64,000 nucleotides of DNA from Mauremys mutica (lineage: Eukaryota; Chordata; Testudines; Geoemydidae), in contig NC_059084.1 of NCBI RefSeq assembly GCF_020497125.1, positions 4,491,501 through 4,555,500 on the forward strand, read 5' to 3'. Shown here in pieces: positions 1-12,639 of this stretch (the first letter of the stretch is position 1; each line of letters begins with the position of its first letter). The notes under the pieces were generated by a model. The model made no database searches, was not told the origin of the DNA, and saw only the letters and a list, made by a program, of their open reading frames with translations. A program made the position numbers and the translations under genes.

Positions 1-1302
1 GGAAGTGAAATGGGGGTGGTGGAGCATTGCTTGAGACTGACTACCACATCTATATATTCACAGTTCATGCTGGAGATGGGCCCAAGTCACAGAATTCAGG
101 AGTAGCAGGGGTCACAATTTGCCCCCCCGGCCAATTGTCTCAACCTTGGTGGAGTAGCTGGTGCAGTCGTCTGATGCAATATCCTGTCATCTGTGGTGAG
201 CTGAGTTCAGTTCTTCCCCCAGAAGATGAGTACAGATGCATTTGAGTCTCATCATGGCTCCCAGTTGTGCACATCACCAAAACACCACACAGTTAAACCC
301 AGCTGGCAATGTCTGCTTTAGAGAGGCCAGAACCTGCTAGCGTAAAGCAAACGATGCTGCAAGCCAGAGTTAAGGTGCAGGGGCAGAACTATATGGAGGA
401 AGCTTACCCCGAGCCTGCCCTTGCTATGCCTATTGCTAAACAAGCTCATGGAAAGGTAGGTCTATCTCCTTGCACCCCCATAGTTGACTTTAATGAGGCT
501 GTGGGCAGGTGCAGGGGAGTGTTGGGGCCTAACATCACATGGGGAAAAAACAAAGTGAATCTGGGATTAGCAATCATCTAGCCAGGCAAATGCTCCCTGA
601 ACAGAGCCTGAAGGCTTTTCAATTTTACTCATGAGAAGGCCAAATGGGGAGTTTTGCTATCTGAGCGTATTTGAATCTCTCAAATGAACTGGGGATTAAA
701 CAGGTCATGAGCCTGCCTTTCCTCCTGCAGCTGGTTGAAAGTTTCTCTGCAGTTTATAGTCACCGCTCTGGCTCACTCACAATGGACTGAAGGAAAAGCC
801 GTCTGGTTATAGAAACCATCCACTGCTCTCTCGCAGAGTGGGAGGTGTTGCCCATGGAAACACATCGCCGAAATCATTCCCATGTCTTATTTTAATGATT
901 CCCATTTTCCCTCTCGGGGGAGAAAACCATTTCCCGAGGTCTCAACTTTCCATTTTTGTGCTGGATCAGAGCAGCCTGGGAGCATCACCCAGAGCCAGGG
1001 GGGCTGAAGGAACGAGGAAAGGTTTTGAATAACAATAGCTCCATCCAGTGGCCGGAAAGGATTTGCACGTGCATATTCCCTGGAGATTTTCAGGCATGAA
1101 AACCTTTGGGGGTTGTGACTGGAATACGGCATGAGGAAGCCTGACATAGGGACCAGCATGTCAAGATCAGATGCGTTTCCCCCAGACTTGACCTCAACCA
1201 GCTAAATCAAGGTGCCTGGTGGAAATGTATATCTGCACTGAAGGAGGTGACTCTGCTGATCACTACACTGATCCCGGTTTAACACAGACCTTCCTTCTAG
1301 AC
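1..1302. other. No gene recognised
   Basis: Only short unrelated open frames are seen, with no splice-site-bounded conserved peptide. No complete repeat was identified by eye. Confidence 0.6.
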
Positions 1303-1517
1303 CAGTGGGTCTCAAACTTTTGTACTGGTGCCTCCTTTCACACAGCAAACCTCTGCGTGTGACCCCCCCCCTTATAAATTAAAAACACATTTTTATATAT
1401 TTAACACCATTATAAATGCTGGAGGCAAAGCGGGGTTTGGGGTAGGGGCTGACAGCTCGCTATGTAATAGCCTCACGACCCCCTGAGACATCCCGACCCC
1501 CAGTTTGAGAACCCCTG
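1303..1517. mobile_element. hAT-like nonautonomous element
   Basis: The termini are 'cagtgggtctcaaactt' and 'agtttgagaacccctg', an imperfect inverted pair. The flanks ttctagac (1295-1302) and ttctagtg (1518-1525) look like an 8-bp target duplication, 6 of 8 matching. The interior is AT-rich and non-coding. hAT elements make 8-bp duplications. Confidence 0.75.
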
Positions 1518-3899
1518 TTCTAGTGGAAAGAGGATGGGTTTCTATGGTGATTCCTAATCCATGCCCCAGCCCCTTGTCTCCCCAGAGAGAATAGTCCCCC
1601 CAGAGGAGGATCTGAGTCAGGGGGTCAAAATTCAGGAGACCTGATCCCTTTCCTCTGCCCCTAGTAGCCAGAGATCATAAATCTAATCCTGCTCATATTG
1701 ACGTCAATGGCCAAGCTCCCATTGATTTCAATGGAAGCAAGATTGGGCCTAAGACCTCCCCTAAACCAGCTGTTGCTTCTCATTCCATTACAGGTGCATT
1801 AACCCACAGCTGAAGCCTTGCACCGTTCGGGTGGCCCGGCTGCCTGGGGCCTGGGCAGCAGTGATGCCCCAGGACCGGTGCAGAGGCTTGTTCTCACAGC
1901 CGGGAGGGGACATTTAGTCCAGGGGAGAGGGAGGTTGCTGGGGATGAGACCTGCAGCTGGAGAACATCCAGGTCTAATGCAGGGAACAGCTGACTGTGCC
2001 TGAGGGTCTGGCTGAACTGGCCTGAGTTCCTAGAAACCTCTCACTTCAGTGCCAAGCGGGTTAAGCCAATGGGCCTAAGAGAGCAGCGTGGCCTTTTGTT
2101 TTTTGCTGTGCAATGATCAGCACGACTCTATTATTCCTGAAAGAACGACAGGAGCTCTTGCCACGCTGGCGCTTGTCCCAGCTGAGGAGCTGGCAGCCAG
2201 CGCCGGGCTAGAGAGAGACATGTTCATTATTCACATCCCCGCCCCGGCCAAGCAAACAAACGCCCCCCTCCCCGCCTGCCAAGAGCACATCTCCCTCCTG
2301 AGGGGCAGCTTTCAGGCTCTGTTCACCTGATGCTTTCATGCCGGGCCACTGGCGGCTCAGCCCAGGTGACCCATTTGCTGATGAATGAATGAGGTTCATT
2401 CAGCAAGAACAGCTTTTTGTTTGAACACTGGAGAGGCCGGGGCAGCTGTCAAGCTGTGGGCTTTGCAGCCAGGCTTGGAACAGCTGGAAAATGCTTGTCA
2501 CTCGGTCTCTCCAGAGCCATTCATTCTCCTACCCGCGCTGTGAACACAGAGAGGGTGTTTAAAACAAAACAAAACAGAGGATGTAGAGAGCGTGTTGTGC
2601 CAGCTGCCAGCCGCGGTGCCTCTTACTGCCTGCATCCCTAGCTGGAAAACTACCCAGCATGCAGCTTGCCCCAAGCAGGTTTCGTTATCTAGGCTTACAG
2701 GTCCCGGCCCATTTGTATAAGTGCAGAGAAGGATGCATCTGCTGACCTCTTTGTAATGCAACCTGCTAACTCTAAAGGACTCCCCTCAGGTAGCTCAGGT
2801 AGGAAAGCTCCTCAGGCTGCCTTGTGAATTTCTCTATCAGATCTTGACGCATGGAGGAGCATTGTGCACCTCCAGTCGATAGCCCCTGTACTTGGACTAT
2901 TAAGAGCTCCATTCATGCTAGGAGACGTGGGGCCTATGGGGACCAGACTGGTGTGCACTTTAGCCTGTGGGTTCCATCCATGTGGAAACTTGAGTCCAAG
3001 CGCCACATGAAAACTTGCTTTGCCCCGGCGGTGTTGCAGGCACGCCAGGACCGTGCTGAACCTATGTCGCAAGAGCAACACTCAGCCAGTAGAGACACAG
3101 AACGGGGGAAAACACAGGACCTTCTGGGATCAGCACTCCCCAGAAGTTGGCAACAAGCTGAGGAGGTGGCTGGTCTGGTGGCGTCTCCAGCTGATCTGGT
3201 CAGGGGAAGCTGTCCTACCTCTGTGGACTTGCAGAGGCAGGGTGGGGTTGGAGATAGCGCCTGCCCACTAGCAGAGCGAATGCATCATCTGCAGGCCCTA
3301 CCCTCTTGGCTTGTTTGGAATCTAGCTCCTAGTGTGGGGAGAGTCACTCGTGACTGATGCAGCAGGCTGGGAGGAGAGGCCGTGAGGCCAGCAGGTGAAC
3401 ATTCCACAAAAAAAAAAGCTAGCCATTGTTTAAGCATTGAGATTTGAGTGCCTGCCCGGGGGACGATAGCTGGGGCCGAGGCTGCTCAACACTTTGCAGA
3501 ATCAACTGCTTAATAATAACAGCACTTGGCCTCAGCAGATCTCCAGGCATGTTACAAAGGCGGCCAGTAGCATTGTCCAACTGAGACACTGCACAGTGAA
3601 GTGACTTGTCTGAGGTCACCTTACCAGCCAGTGGCAGAGAGGGAACAGAAGTGGGGTCTCATGCGTCCCTGTCCAGTGTACTATGTCTTAGGCCACATCA
3701 CCTCTTAAGCCAAGTGGGCTCAGTCTCACTCCCAACCAGATCGCCTCATCCCAAGAGCAATAATTTTCTCTGCTGGGGGGAGAGTTCCTTTTCAGCACCC
3801 AGTGAACATTCCTGCAAGGAACTCAAGGCAAATGAGAGGGGACACACGATGCTGATTGGAGGATAACCCTGAGCTTTCGGTGAACAAACTCACTCACAC
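1518..3899. other. No gene; ancient repeat relics
   Basis: Two phrases of the 'cccattgatttcaatgg' type occur at 1685-1750. A segment at about 3510-3710 (cagtgaagtgacttgtctgaggtcac) resembles a reverse-oriented MIR-like SINE. The longest open frame, about 168 codons at 2851-3357, shows no recognisable domain. Confidence 0.5.
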
Positions 3900-3919
3900 C
3901 ACACTACAAAAAAAAAAAT

Positions 3920-4500
3920 CAAAAAAAAAAATCAATAAACATTTATTTGATACAGCTTCTTTTTGAATATATACAGTACATAGATGTATCCCTTCTAGGT
4001 GTTCAGTGGCGCTGTTGTTAATATTTATTTATTACAGTACTCTCAAACAGAGGCTTTGTCTATGATTAACAAAAGAACCGATCGTCACAAATTGGGAGTT
4101 TATTATAAGATAGTTTACTGTTAAAACTTTTTTTTATTTTTTGCAAATAAACACTTTATATATATATATATTTATATATTTATATATATGGTTACAAGTG
4201 ATAAATTGAAAATCTTTTTTTCCCAAATGCACTTATGCACTAAGAACTGGCATTGACAAGAAACATTCGGATATGTCATGGAATGGGTGCCACAAAGAGA
4301 ACGGAAAGAAAAAAAAATCCCCAACAGTTTGCGTTGATGTGCGCGAGTCTACTGGGATGAAAGCAATTCCTGTGCCCATTTTGGCTGGATCATCCTCAGC
4401 AGTGACTCCAATAAGGAATCAGTCACCATGTAGAACTACAGTAACAAGAATCTGACCAGAGACTGATTTTCTCCCCGTATTGAACCGTGATATTTGCTGT
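3920..4500 (-). terminator. Possible polyadenylated 3' end of an unidentified minus-strand transcript
   Basis: An AT-rich block of ATTTA-type pentamers and TA repeats ends, reading the minus strand, in AATAAA (plus positions 3942-3947) followed by a T-rich tract at about 3908-3930. This is the usual order for a 3' untranslated region end. No coding exon was found upstream on the same strand, and the plus strand also has an AATAAA at 3934-3939, so the orientation is not certain. Confidence 0.3.
4146..4190. repeat. (TA)n-rich microsatellite
   Basis: Alternating T/A with short TTTATAT interruptions, inside the AT-rich tract described for 3920-4500. Confidence 0.8.
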
Positions 4501-4750
4501 CATTGCGTACAAAGGTTTTCCTGATACATTGCACTCTCATTTTCATTTCAGAGTTCCCCAAAAGGAAGAGGAAATTTGAGATCAAGGCTGGAGCTGGTGT
4601 TTCAGGTAACAGTTTGGGCTAGATTTTCACAGCTTGTGTGAAGTGTGTGGTTATGGAACTCGAGTGCACAACCACACTTTGTATGTGTGATTGAATCATG
4701 TTGTTTTTGAAATGTTAGCCCTTCAATTTATGATTTGCAGACACACATTT

Positions 4751-4909
4751 AGGGCCAGATTTTCACCCACTGGAGATGCACTACTGCATGTGCAAAAATG
4801 TGTGCGAAATTTGTGTGTGCAGTAACCGTGACGGTGTGCAAAAGAATCGGTGACATTACCTGACTTGTGTGTGCAGTCAGGGTCGTTGCAGTTCTGAAAA
4901 TCTGGCCCT
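4751..4909. mobile_element. Short inverted-repeat element, GGCCAGATTTTCA family
   Basis: The ends 'agggccagattttcac' and 'ctgaaaatctggccct' are inverted copies of each other at 15 of 16 positions. The 159-bp body is rich in TGCA, GTGTGC and 'gcagtaac' words. Degenerate relatives recur through the window (see findings). It is non-coding. Confidence 0.65.
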
Positions 4910-7900
4910 TCATTTAGATTTAAGAAGACAATAAAGTCTATCACACAGTTATTAAACCCCGAGAAGTTTCTGGGATTTGCTTACCATGCAATAGCTGCCT
5001 TATTAAATCTAAGTTAAATGGGCATTTGGAAGCCTTCATTTAAACCATGATGGTGTTATGCACAGAAAGCAATAACCCAAAGAGCGTGTAGGGATGCCTT
5101 CAGCCCCTCCTGAAACATGGGGGCTCAGCACGACTGCCCCGTTGCAATATCTTCCTGCATTTATAAACTAGCTAGATATTCACAATCAGTTTGGTTTTTC
5201 AGACCCTTCTTATTATCCCTTTCTTTGCTTGCAACAGGCCTTCGTCAGCTTAAGCTGAATGGCGTGGGTCCATTCACCATGTAGCACACACGGGCCAGCC
5301 CGTGCTGCTGTCTGAATTGCTCTGCTTATGTCAAGCCATTTTAGAAGAGGGGGTTTGCAAGGGCTCGGTGACGAGAGTCCGAACTCCAGATTCGTGCAAT
5401 GAGGGCTGGCTTCGATAGTGGAGCCAAAAGACTTTGCGGCGTCTCCCTTGGGGTGACCCTATGGCTTAGGTGTTTTGGGTGTAGTTATTGCACAGGCTAG
5501 AATAAGAGGTGCTGCAGCCCCAGAGGATACCCCATTTGCAAACGAACGGCACGGACGCAAACGTCACATGCTGCACTCCCTGCACAGATTAGGAATCAGC
5601 ATTTCCCACAGAGACAAGGGAGCTCCCAACAATCAATCCATGATGGGGAGAGGGGACAAATTCCTTAATTAAAAAATACAGACGAGGCAGGTGGTAGCTG
5701 CAGGTAGTGGCCGTGGTCTGCCCCTGGATTAGTTTCCTTAGGCGGCCCAAGCCAGGCCAAACCCTTAGGAGGTACCATGGGCAAAGGGCTCACAGAGAGC
5801 TCGGTAGGACCAGCACGGGAGTAAGAGATAGACATGTCATCAGCTTATGTGACTGCGTGAGAAACGAGCCCAAATACCAGCAGAGCTATAGCCTGATGAA
5901 ACAGTGGACCCAGGCATGAATTCCTTCTCCCTGTAGAACTCCCATTGGCTTCAATGGGATTTACACGTCAGGAGTAAAGAATTAGGCCGTAAACAATTCA
6001 ATTCCTATGCCTACGGGATATACAATAAAACCAAAGTCCGAGGTACGTATGGACCCCGAACACAGCACGCTCCAGGACCTTCCGAACCACTGATCGACCC
6101 TTAACCCAGCTCAACTAGATCTGAAGCTGATAAAGTGAGAGAAACGAGCTTGGCTCCGAACTGAAATGGTTGTAGACTCATGTCTCGTATATACAGGTAC
6201 ATGGGCGGAATGAAATGGAGGAGGAGGAAAAGAACATTGGATTAGCCACCACCTAGTACTAATAACGGGGGCTGGCGCTTCGTGGGCGGGATACCACGCC
6301 ATCCAGAGGAATCAATGCATGGATTCCCTTGGCAGCCTGAATGATGGCAAATGTTTTCCTTTGAACAGCAGGTTTCCTATAAAGTCCAGCCACCCCTGCC
6401 CATCCAAAAATCTCCACCAAGCATCCCTTTACGATGGACAAACCACAACACGAGCAAGCCAGGATATTTCCAGCAATGTCTAAAGGCATCGGGGCAGTCT
6501 CCCTCCGAACCCCTGCTCCCAACTGTTTTCAGAACAGTGTAGCTATTACAACATGCTATTCTGTGGCCTGGACCAGAGGCGATCGACAGGTATTTCTAGC
6601 ATGGCTTTTGAGAGGCGCCTCTAAGATGGCCACAGCTTCCCTGCCTCAGCTTCCTTTGGAGAATAAGCGGAATAAAGATGTCAAGAGCTTGACTTGCACC
6701 CGAGATCATCTTAATTCCCTCAGTTTGGGCGACAGCCCTGTTCATCTTCAGCGTTCCCATCTATTCGGTTTTTTGTAAGGTCTCCACAAATCCTACTGAA
6801 ATGGGCCCTTGCTTGCCAGCCATTGCTCTAACCCAGATCCTGGGTTTCTTGCCTCTCCATGTACAGAGCTATTCTGTGTTAGAAAACATAACAAAATGTG
6901 AGCACGGAGGCCTGAAAAGGAAATCAAAATGCAAGAGGGAGCCTTGCAACTGTGTTGTGCGTGTCATGCCTTATTGTGAAGGAAAAACCTATTAATACCT
7001 ACAAAACCTGATGAGTGTCAGTTTTATTGGGGATTAAACACAGATCAGATTAAAACGTGATCAGTTGAGTTTCTGAACGGAATTTCCGTAAGGTGATACA
7101 AAATGGACTGATCTCGCCTACAGCTTGTGAAACCTCAGGGTTGGATTTTGAAAAGCCCCCAGCAACCATCGAACCTTGCTCCTTGCGAAGTTAATGGTTA
7201 AAAAAAAAAGGGATGCAAAACCCCCCCAGAATGCTTCGGCAAATCTCTCCCTCAGTGTATTTGGGATCAGCTCCAGAGAGGCCATTCACTGTGGTGCCCT
7301 TTGCGAGGTCGTCCTGGTTTCCTGTGTACGTCTGACCAGAACTCAGCCTGGTAGCCATTCAGCATCCTGGCTGGGACTCACATCTAAGGTCCCACTCCCA
7401 CAACCTCTATACACGTAAGTTTGGGGGGCAGTTATGTTTGTGTAAGAGCTCAGCGTCCAGTGACAATCATTCCGGCTCTCTAGTTATGTGCTGACTTTTC
7501 CTTTCTATCTGCTCTGAAGTTGGCGATATAAAGGTCCCTAATGGAGGCAAGGTGAATGAGCAGAACCTTTTGGCCAGTGCCCATGTGGAGGAAGCAGGAT
7601 TTCTTTGGCAAAACCGGAATTCCAACATAAAACCACTGCTTCCTTTTGCAATTTTTGGATGTTCTTTTTTGCACCTCTTGTACATGGGTAGCCAGGAGCC
7701 CAAAGACAGAGCTAACAGATCACAGACATCAGAGTTGGAAAAGACCCATTAACTCATTCTCAGGTCCAGTGCTTGGAGCAGAACCCAAAGGAGGCAGGGA
7801 GGTATAGGGGCTGTAAACTACCTTTGTGCTCCCCTGATTCTTGGGGCTGATTTGGTTCCCAGCACAATTTAGAGCAGCCACAAGTTTGCTCTAACTTGCA

Positions 7901-8610
7901 CCAGCTTGTAAGAGCTGTCCAAAAACTGCTATACTGGCAGGCATTGTTGGAACGCCCTCCCTTAGCTGAGGATGAGAGGGGGCAAGTTAGGGCAGCCACA
8001 GAGATGGGTAAAGCCAACTCTCTGCCAGCCAGGAATTTCCCCCATGTTGGGAGAATCCTCAGCTGCCATGTTATGGAAGCTTTACAGACTCTTTGCAACA
8101 CTAGTACAGCACAAAGAAGCCAGAGTAGGGGTTAGGACCTGTTCTACTGAATTTGTCCCATTGCCACAGTGGGAGGTAAGCCAGATTTGCACCGGTTTAA
8201 ATCTGGAGCAAATCTCATACACTGAAAGGGAACTGGAGCTACTTCAGATTTGTGCCAGTGTAAATGAGATCAGCATTTGGCCCGCAGTTTCCGGATAGAA
8301 GAGGTATTATAGAGTAAACCGATACTGTATTTTACCTTTTACCTTGGCCAAAAGAACATGCCTCTGAAATAACCTGAAATTATTTTATATTGAAACTCTC
8401 ATTGTACATCTAAGCTCTGATCTTAATTTGGGGTGCAGTTTGTGTTATTTTAATCCTCACCTACGTTAAACTTAATCCCCCAGCCTGGAAGTGCTATTCA
8501 ATCCAAGCAGATCCCCTTCCTGAAGCAGAGTAAAGTGCTAAAGTAACAACCTCAGGAAGCTAACGACAATACCAGACTAGGACCGGTGTATCCAGCACTG
8601 ACATTGAGGG
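4910..8610. other. No gene recognised
   Basis: Contains a 'cccattggcttcaatggga' repeat fragment at 5940-5990, a CR1-like 'cagagttggaaaagaccc' fragment near 7725-7750, and a 'ttaaatctggagcaaatctc' SINE-like fragment at 8180-8290. Open frames of up to 114 codons have no recognisable motif. Confidence 0.5.
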
Positions 8611-8861
8611 GCACAATTTCAAAAGTGGCCTACAAAACTGTGCACTTATGGATGTATGCAGACTGAGTATCTGTGCATCTAATTAGTTATCCATGCAGTG
8701 CATTTACTTCATTTGAAAGCACAAATGGATACTCCCACCAGTTCACCTATACTGTGGCGGCCAAATTCTGAAAATGCGGTCCTTACTTATTTCATACCCT
8801 GTCAATCGTTTTCTAGGGATACCTACATATAGGGAGAGCTGTGCTGGATGGAAAGAAATAG

Positions 8862-8996
8862 GCTCAAATTTTCAGCTGGCCTCCACAAACTCCAGTTGTC
8901 TATTTAACTAGCTGCAATTGTGCAAGCAAATGGAGATTTGCACATGCAAATCTGGTAGTAAGACATCCGTTCAGGTGCCTGTTGAAAACATGAGCC
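8862..8996. mobile_element. Degenerate copy of the GGCCAGATTTTCA family
   Basis: Ends 'ggctcaaattttcag' and 'gttgaaaacatgagcc' are weak inverted copies. The interior has 'gctgcaattgtgcaagcaaa' and 'ttgcacatgcaaat', shared words of the family. A similar degenerate segment lies just left, at about 8610-8785. Confidence 0.5.
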
Positions 8997-10355
8997 ATGG
9001 TATATAATATTTTCTTAAATAAAGATTTATTATGCAGATGTTATTTTTCAGGTGATTAAAAAAAGTCTTTGAACATCTCCCCCACTTAAAATCTGCTCCT
9101 GCAGCTCATCAAACTCTTGGGCTGAATTCCTGCTCACAGCCATTCAGGACTTACACGAATGAAACTGACCGGTATCTGCCTCCTTTGCACTGCAAATAAA
9201 TTACCCATTTTCCTTTAAACTCCTGAGAGTTGTGCAATTCCAGCAAAGAATTAAAAGGGCTCGAAAGGAGCCGGGTCTGGGTGGCTTTTCTGACTATCCC
9301 AGAAAAACAGTGAATTTCATGACTTTAAAAGAAGTGTCACAGCTGAAGACAATGCAAGTTACTGCAATGAAGGTGCTATGATAACAAGCAATGCAGATGA
9401 TGACTGCCCCACTCCCTGCCATGTCCAGGGAAGAAGTGAACTTGACTCGATGCCTCTCGGGTCTCAGATACTGAACTTTATTCTTTTCCATGATGTGCTA
9501 AGAAAAGAACTCCCTCTCTCTCTCTGCTTCCCATTCCGCTGCTGTAATTGCTCCAGGCTGGAAGGTGTAACTGGCTGCTGGGTTCAGAGAGGTCTGCATA
9601 CCGGTTTGAATCCTTAACCGAGTTCTGCTGGTTTTTGACCATATTGAGTAAAGATGCCATTTACTCTGCCTTGCTACCATTTTTCTGCTGCTTGAGATAG
9701 CAAGAAGCCCAACAGAGAGAGCTCCCCAAACCAAACCCCTGGATCCAAACACAACCCAGCTTTGGGGAAGTCTGGCTATGAGCCTTACATTTTGGGTTTG
9801 TATCTAGCTTTTTACATCCATTAGCATTTCTCACTCACCTAAGCCCATTTTTGAGTATCCAAGGTTGGGGTTTCTCATCTGAGAAGCCCAAAGTAGAAAT
9901 GACCTAGCAAGAAAGAACAGGTTTGCAGGCTGTCCGTAAAGGTACTATTCCCCACCATGATCAGAAACGCTTCCTGGGTGGGAGGGGGGAAGGGGCATGT
10001 ATTGGCTTAGCCTGTGTTGGGGGGAGGAATTGTCAGGTGGCCCCGCTGCTGTTTAAGGAGAATTCATGATTGCTCTCGAGGCTGGCTATAGAACTGGCCT
10101 TCCCAGGAGGGGGCGCCATTGCACATCCTCAGGTCCAGGAGTGACTGAAAGCAATCAGCTCAAAAAGCCTTTCAGCATCTTATCATCAAGACTAGAGAGA
10201 ATGTGGAGGGAAGCACGTGTCATGGACATCAGCACCACCTGGGTTATTTGGCCAGCTCCCTGGTGACGATTGCTTGGGGGGTGGGAGGGACGGCTCTGCA
10301 AAATAAACAACACAGAATGACCCGTCCCTACCCCTTCCTCGCATTCTGGCTAGAG

Positions 10356-10666
10356 CAGGGGTAGGCAACCTATGGCACGGGTGCCGAATGCGGCACGCGA
10401 GCTGATTTTCAGCGGCACTCACACTGCCCGGGTCCTGGCCACCGGTCCGGGGGACTCTGTATTTTAATTTAATTTTAAATGAAGCTCCTTAAACATTTTA
10501 AAAACCTTATTTACTTTACATACAACAATAGTTTAGTTAGATATTATAGACTTAGAGAAAGAGACCTTCTAAAAACGTTAAAATGTATGACTGGCACGTG
10601 AAACCTTAAATTAGAGTGAATAAATGAAGACTCGGCACAGCACTGCTGAAAGGTTGCCGATCCCTG
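10356..10666 (+). mobile_element. hAT-like MITE, copy 1 of 3
   Basis: This 311-bp element runs from 'caggggtaggcaacct' to 'aggttgccgatccctg', its inverted terminal repeats. The 8-bp flanks ggctagag (10348-10355) and ggctaggg (10667-10674) are a near-perfect target duplication. It is nearly identical to 37768-38079 and 51365-51675. Confidence 0.92.
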
Positions 10667-10892
10667 GGCTAGGGGTTCCCCACCATCACCCTGTCCCCAT
10701 CCCCAGTTCGGCCCAGTCTCATTCTGAGCAATAGCCACAATGCTTAGCCTGACCCACGCAGATGCAAACCCGGCTAAAGGCACTGCCTGGAGCTGTGACA
10801 GCATTTGGATTTCAGAGCCTGAAAGAGACCAGCACTTAGGGCAGGTCCCTGACACAGCCTAGGGGAAAGGAGGGCCTTGAAACAGACTTGGG

Positions 10893-11181
10893 TGGAGAGC
10901 GGCGGCTGCTGACTGGGAGCCCAGCTCTGAAGGCAGCGCTGCCTCCAGCAGCAGCGCAGAAGTAAGGGTGTCAATACCATGCAATGCCACCCTCACTTCT
11001 GCGCTGCTGCTGATGGCAGCGCTGCCTTCACAGCTGGGCTCCCGGTCAGCAGCTGCCACTCTCCAGCCACTCAGCTCCGTGAAATCTGCTCTCCCCTACA
11101 GTAGCCAGATTTGAATGGGGGAGAGCAGCTTTCATGGTCTGTGATGTGTTTTTCATGGCCGTGAATTTGCTAGGGCCCTAC
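10893..11181. repeat. Truncated element with long internal palindrome
   Basis: Positions about 10893-10970 reappear in reverse complement at about 10985-11065; shared words are ggcagcgctgcc, cagcagcgcagaagt and gggagccca. The block continues to 'ggccgtgaatttgctagggccctac' style sequence ending near 11181. No matching left terminus is seen, so the element is truncated or rearranged. Confidence 0.65.
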
Positions 11182-12324
11182 TCATGTATGTCTCCACAGC
11201 GTAGAGATTAAGGTATTAGGATTTTAGTACTTGAATCCGATGGGACGTCTCAAAGAGCCCTAGCTGTTCCCACTCTAAAATACCATGCCACCCTCACTGT
11301 GCTGTTATAAATAGGGATGATTACAGAGGGCAGATAATGGGGGGAGGCCTGATGGCTCAGATCTTCAAAGATATTTAGGCACCTAGCTCCCATTGAAACC
11401 AAAGTTTCTAAGAAGTGTTTTTTCCCCCCAGCTTCCATGCTGGCTGAGGACGTGATCTAACATCCGTGACGGCAGTACATATGCCAGCGTTGCCCTGTAC
11501 ATCCAGGACAGATACAGCAATCCTGGAAGCTAGGTCCAGCTGATGATCTAGCAGAACCAAGCAGAAAAGCAGTTAAAACCCTGATGAGTGCAAGTGATGA
11601 CACTGTTTCTATTGATACATGGACAACCATGATTGGCTGCAAGAGGAATAATATAGTCCAGTGTCACTGCTAACCCTGAGTCACTCCATGAATGACCCTC
11701 CCTTTGAAATCAATGGGGCTCCCCTCGCTGCAGAACAAGCCCCCATATGTTTCCTTTTTCCTGAGAATTGACTTTTAATGAGTGGAACCTGGACATGATT
11801 TTCCTCTTCCCAGGAAAGCCAATGGCAGTGCTCCCATCGGCTTCAACAGAAGCAGGATGGGATCCAGATTTATATACTTGCTCAATGTTTACAGTATGTT
11901 CTTCCATCTACTTTCTGAACTTCTTCCAACAATAAAACACTTCCTCGCTGAGAATGAAACCAAGATGGTGGAGGGACCAACGCAGACTTCAGCCCCGGGG
12001 AAAACCCCCCAGCAAGAACAATAAACCAACCCTCTCAGAACCAACTTTAAAACCTTTCTGCTCAATTAAAGGCTCAACGAGATTTAAATCCAAAACTCTA
12101 ACCCTGATGGAAAACCTCACCACCAGAGAGTCCAGTATTTATGACAATAAAGAGTAGAATAAGGGTATAAAATATGGTACCACTAATCACAACTAGCAAT
12201 TGGAAATTTCACAGATAGCAAAGACACACACACCAGGATGGTAAATATCAAAATTCACATCATCTATTGCAGTCAGTGAAGCTCTGAAAAAACAGCAGTG
12301 CTAAAAGCTACAGTCAGAACTCCT

Positions 12325-12538
12325 ATTATAACTAGCTCTTTTCATCTGTAGACCGCAAAGCACTTTACAAAAGGAGTCAGTACCATCAGCCCCCTTTTAC
12401 AGATGGGGAAACTGAGGCACAGAGCAGGGCCATAACTGGCCCAAGTGCCACCCGGCAGCAAAGCCAGTAACTAGAACTCCAGCTCTCCCAAGTCCCAGTT
12501 CAGTGCACTATCCACTTGGCCACACTGCCTCTCAGAAT
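12325..12538 (-). repeat. MIR-like SINE, reverse orientation
   Basis: Contains 'acagatggggaaactgaggc' followed by 'cagagcagggccataactggcc', then 'actatccacttggccacac'. This is the classic amniote MIR core and tail in inverse orientation. Confidence 0.7.
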
Positions 12539-12639
12539 GAGACTATCCTCCTCTCCTGGCCAAGTTTTATAATTAGCCTTACAGTGTCTCCACTCCCTTC
12601 CCTGTAATGCAGGTGTTGAAACTGGCAGTGATACAGGGC

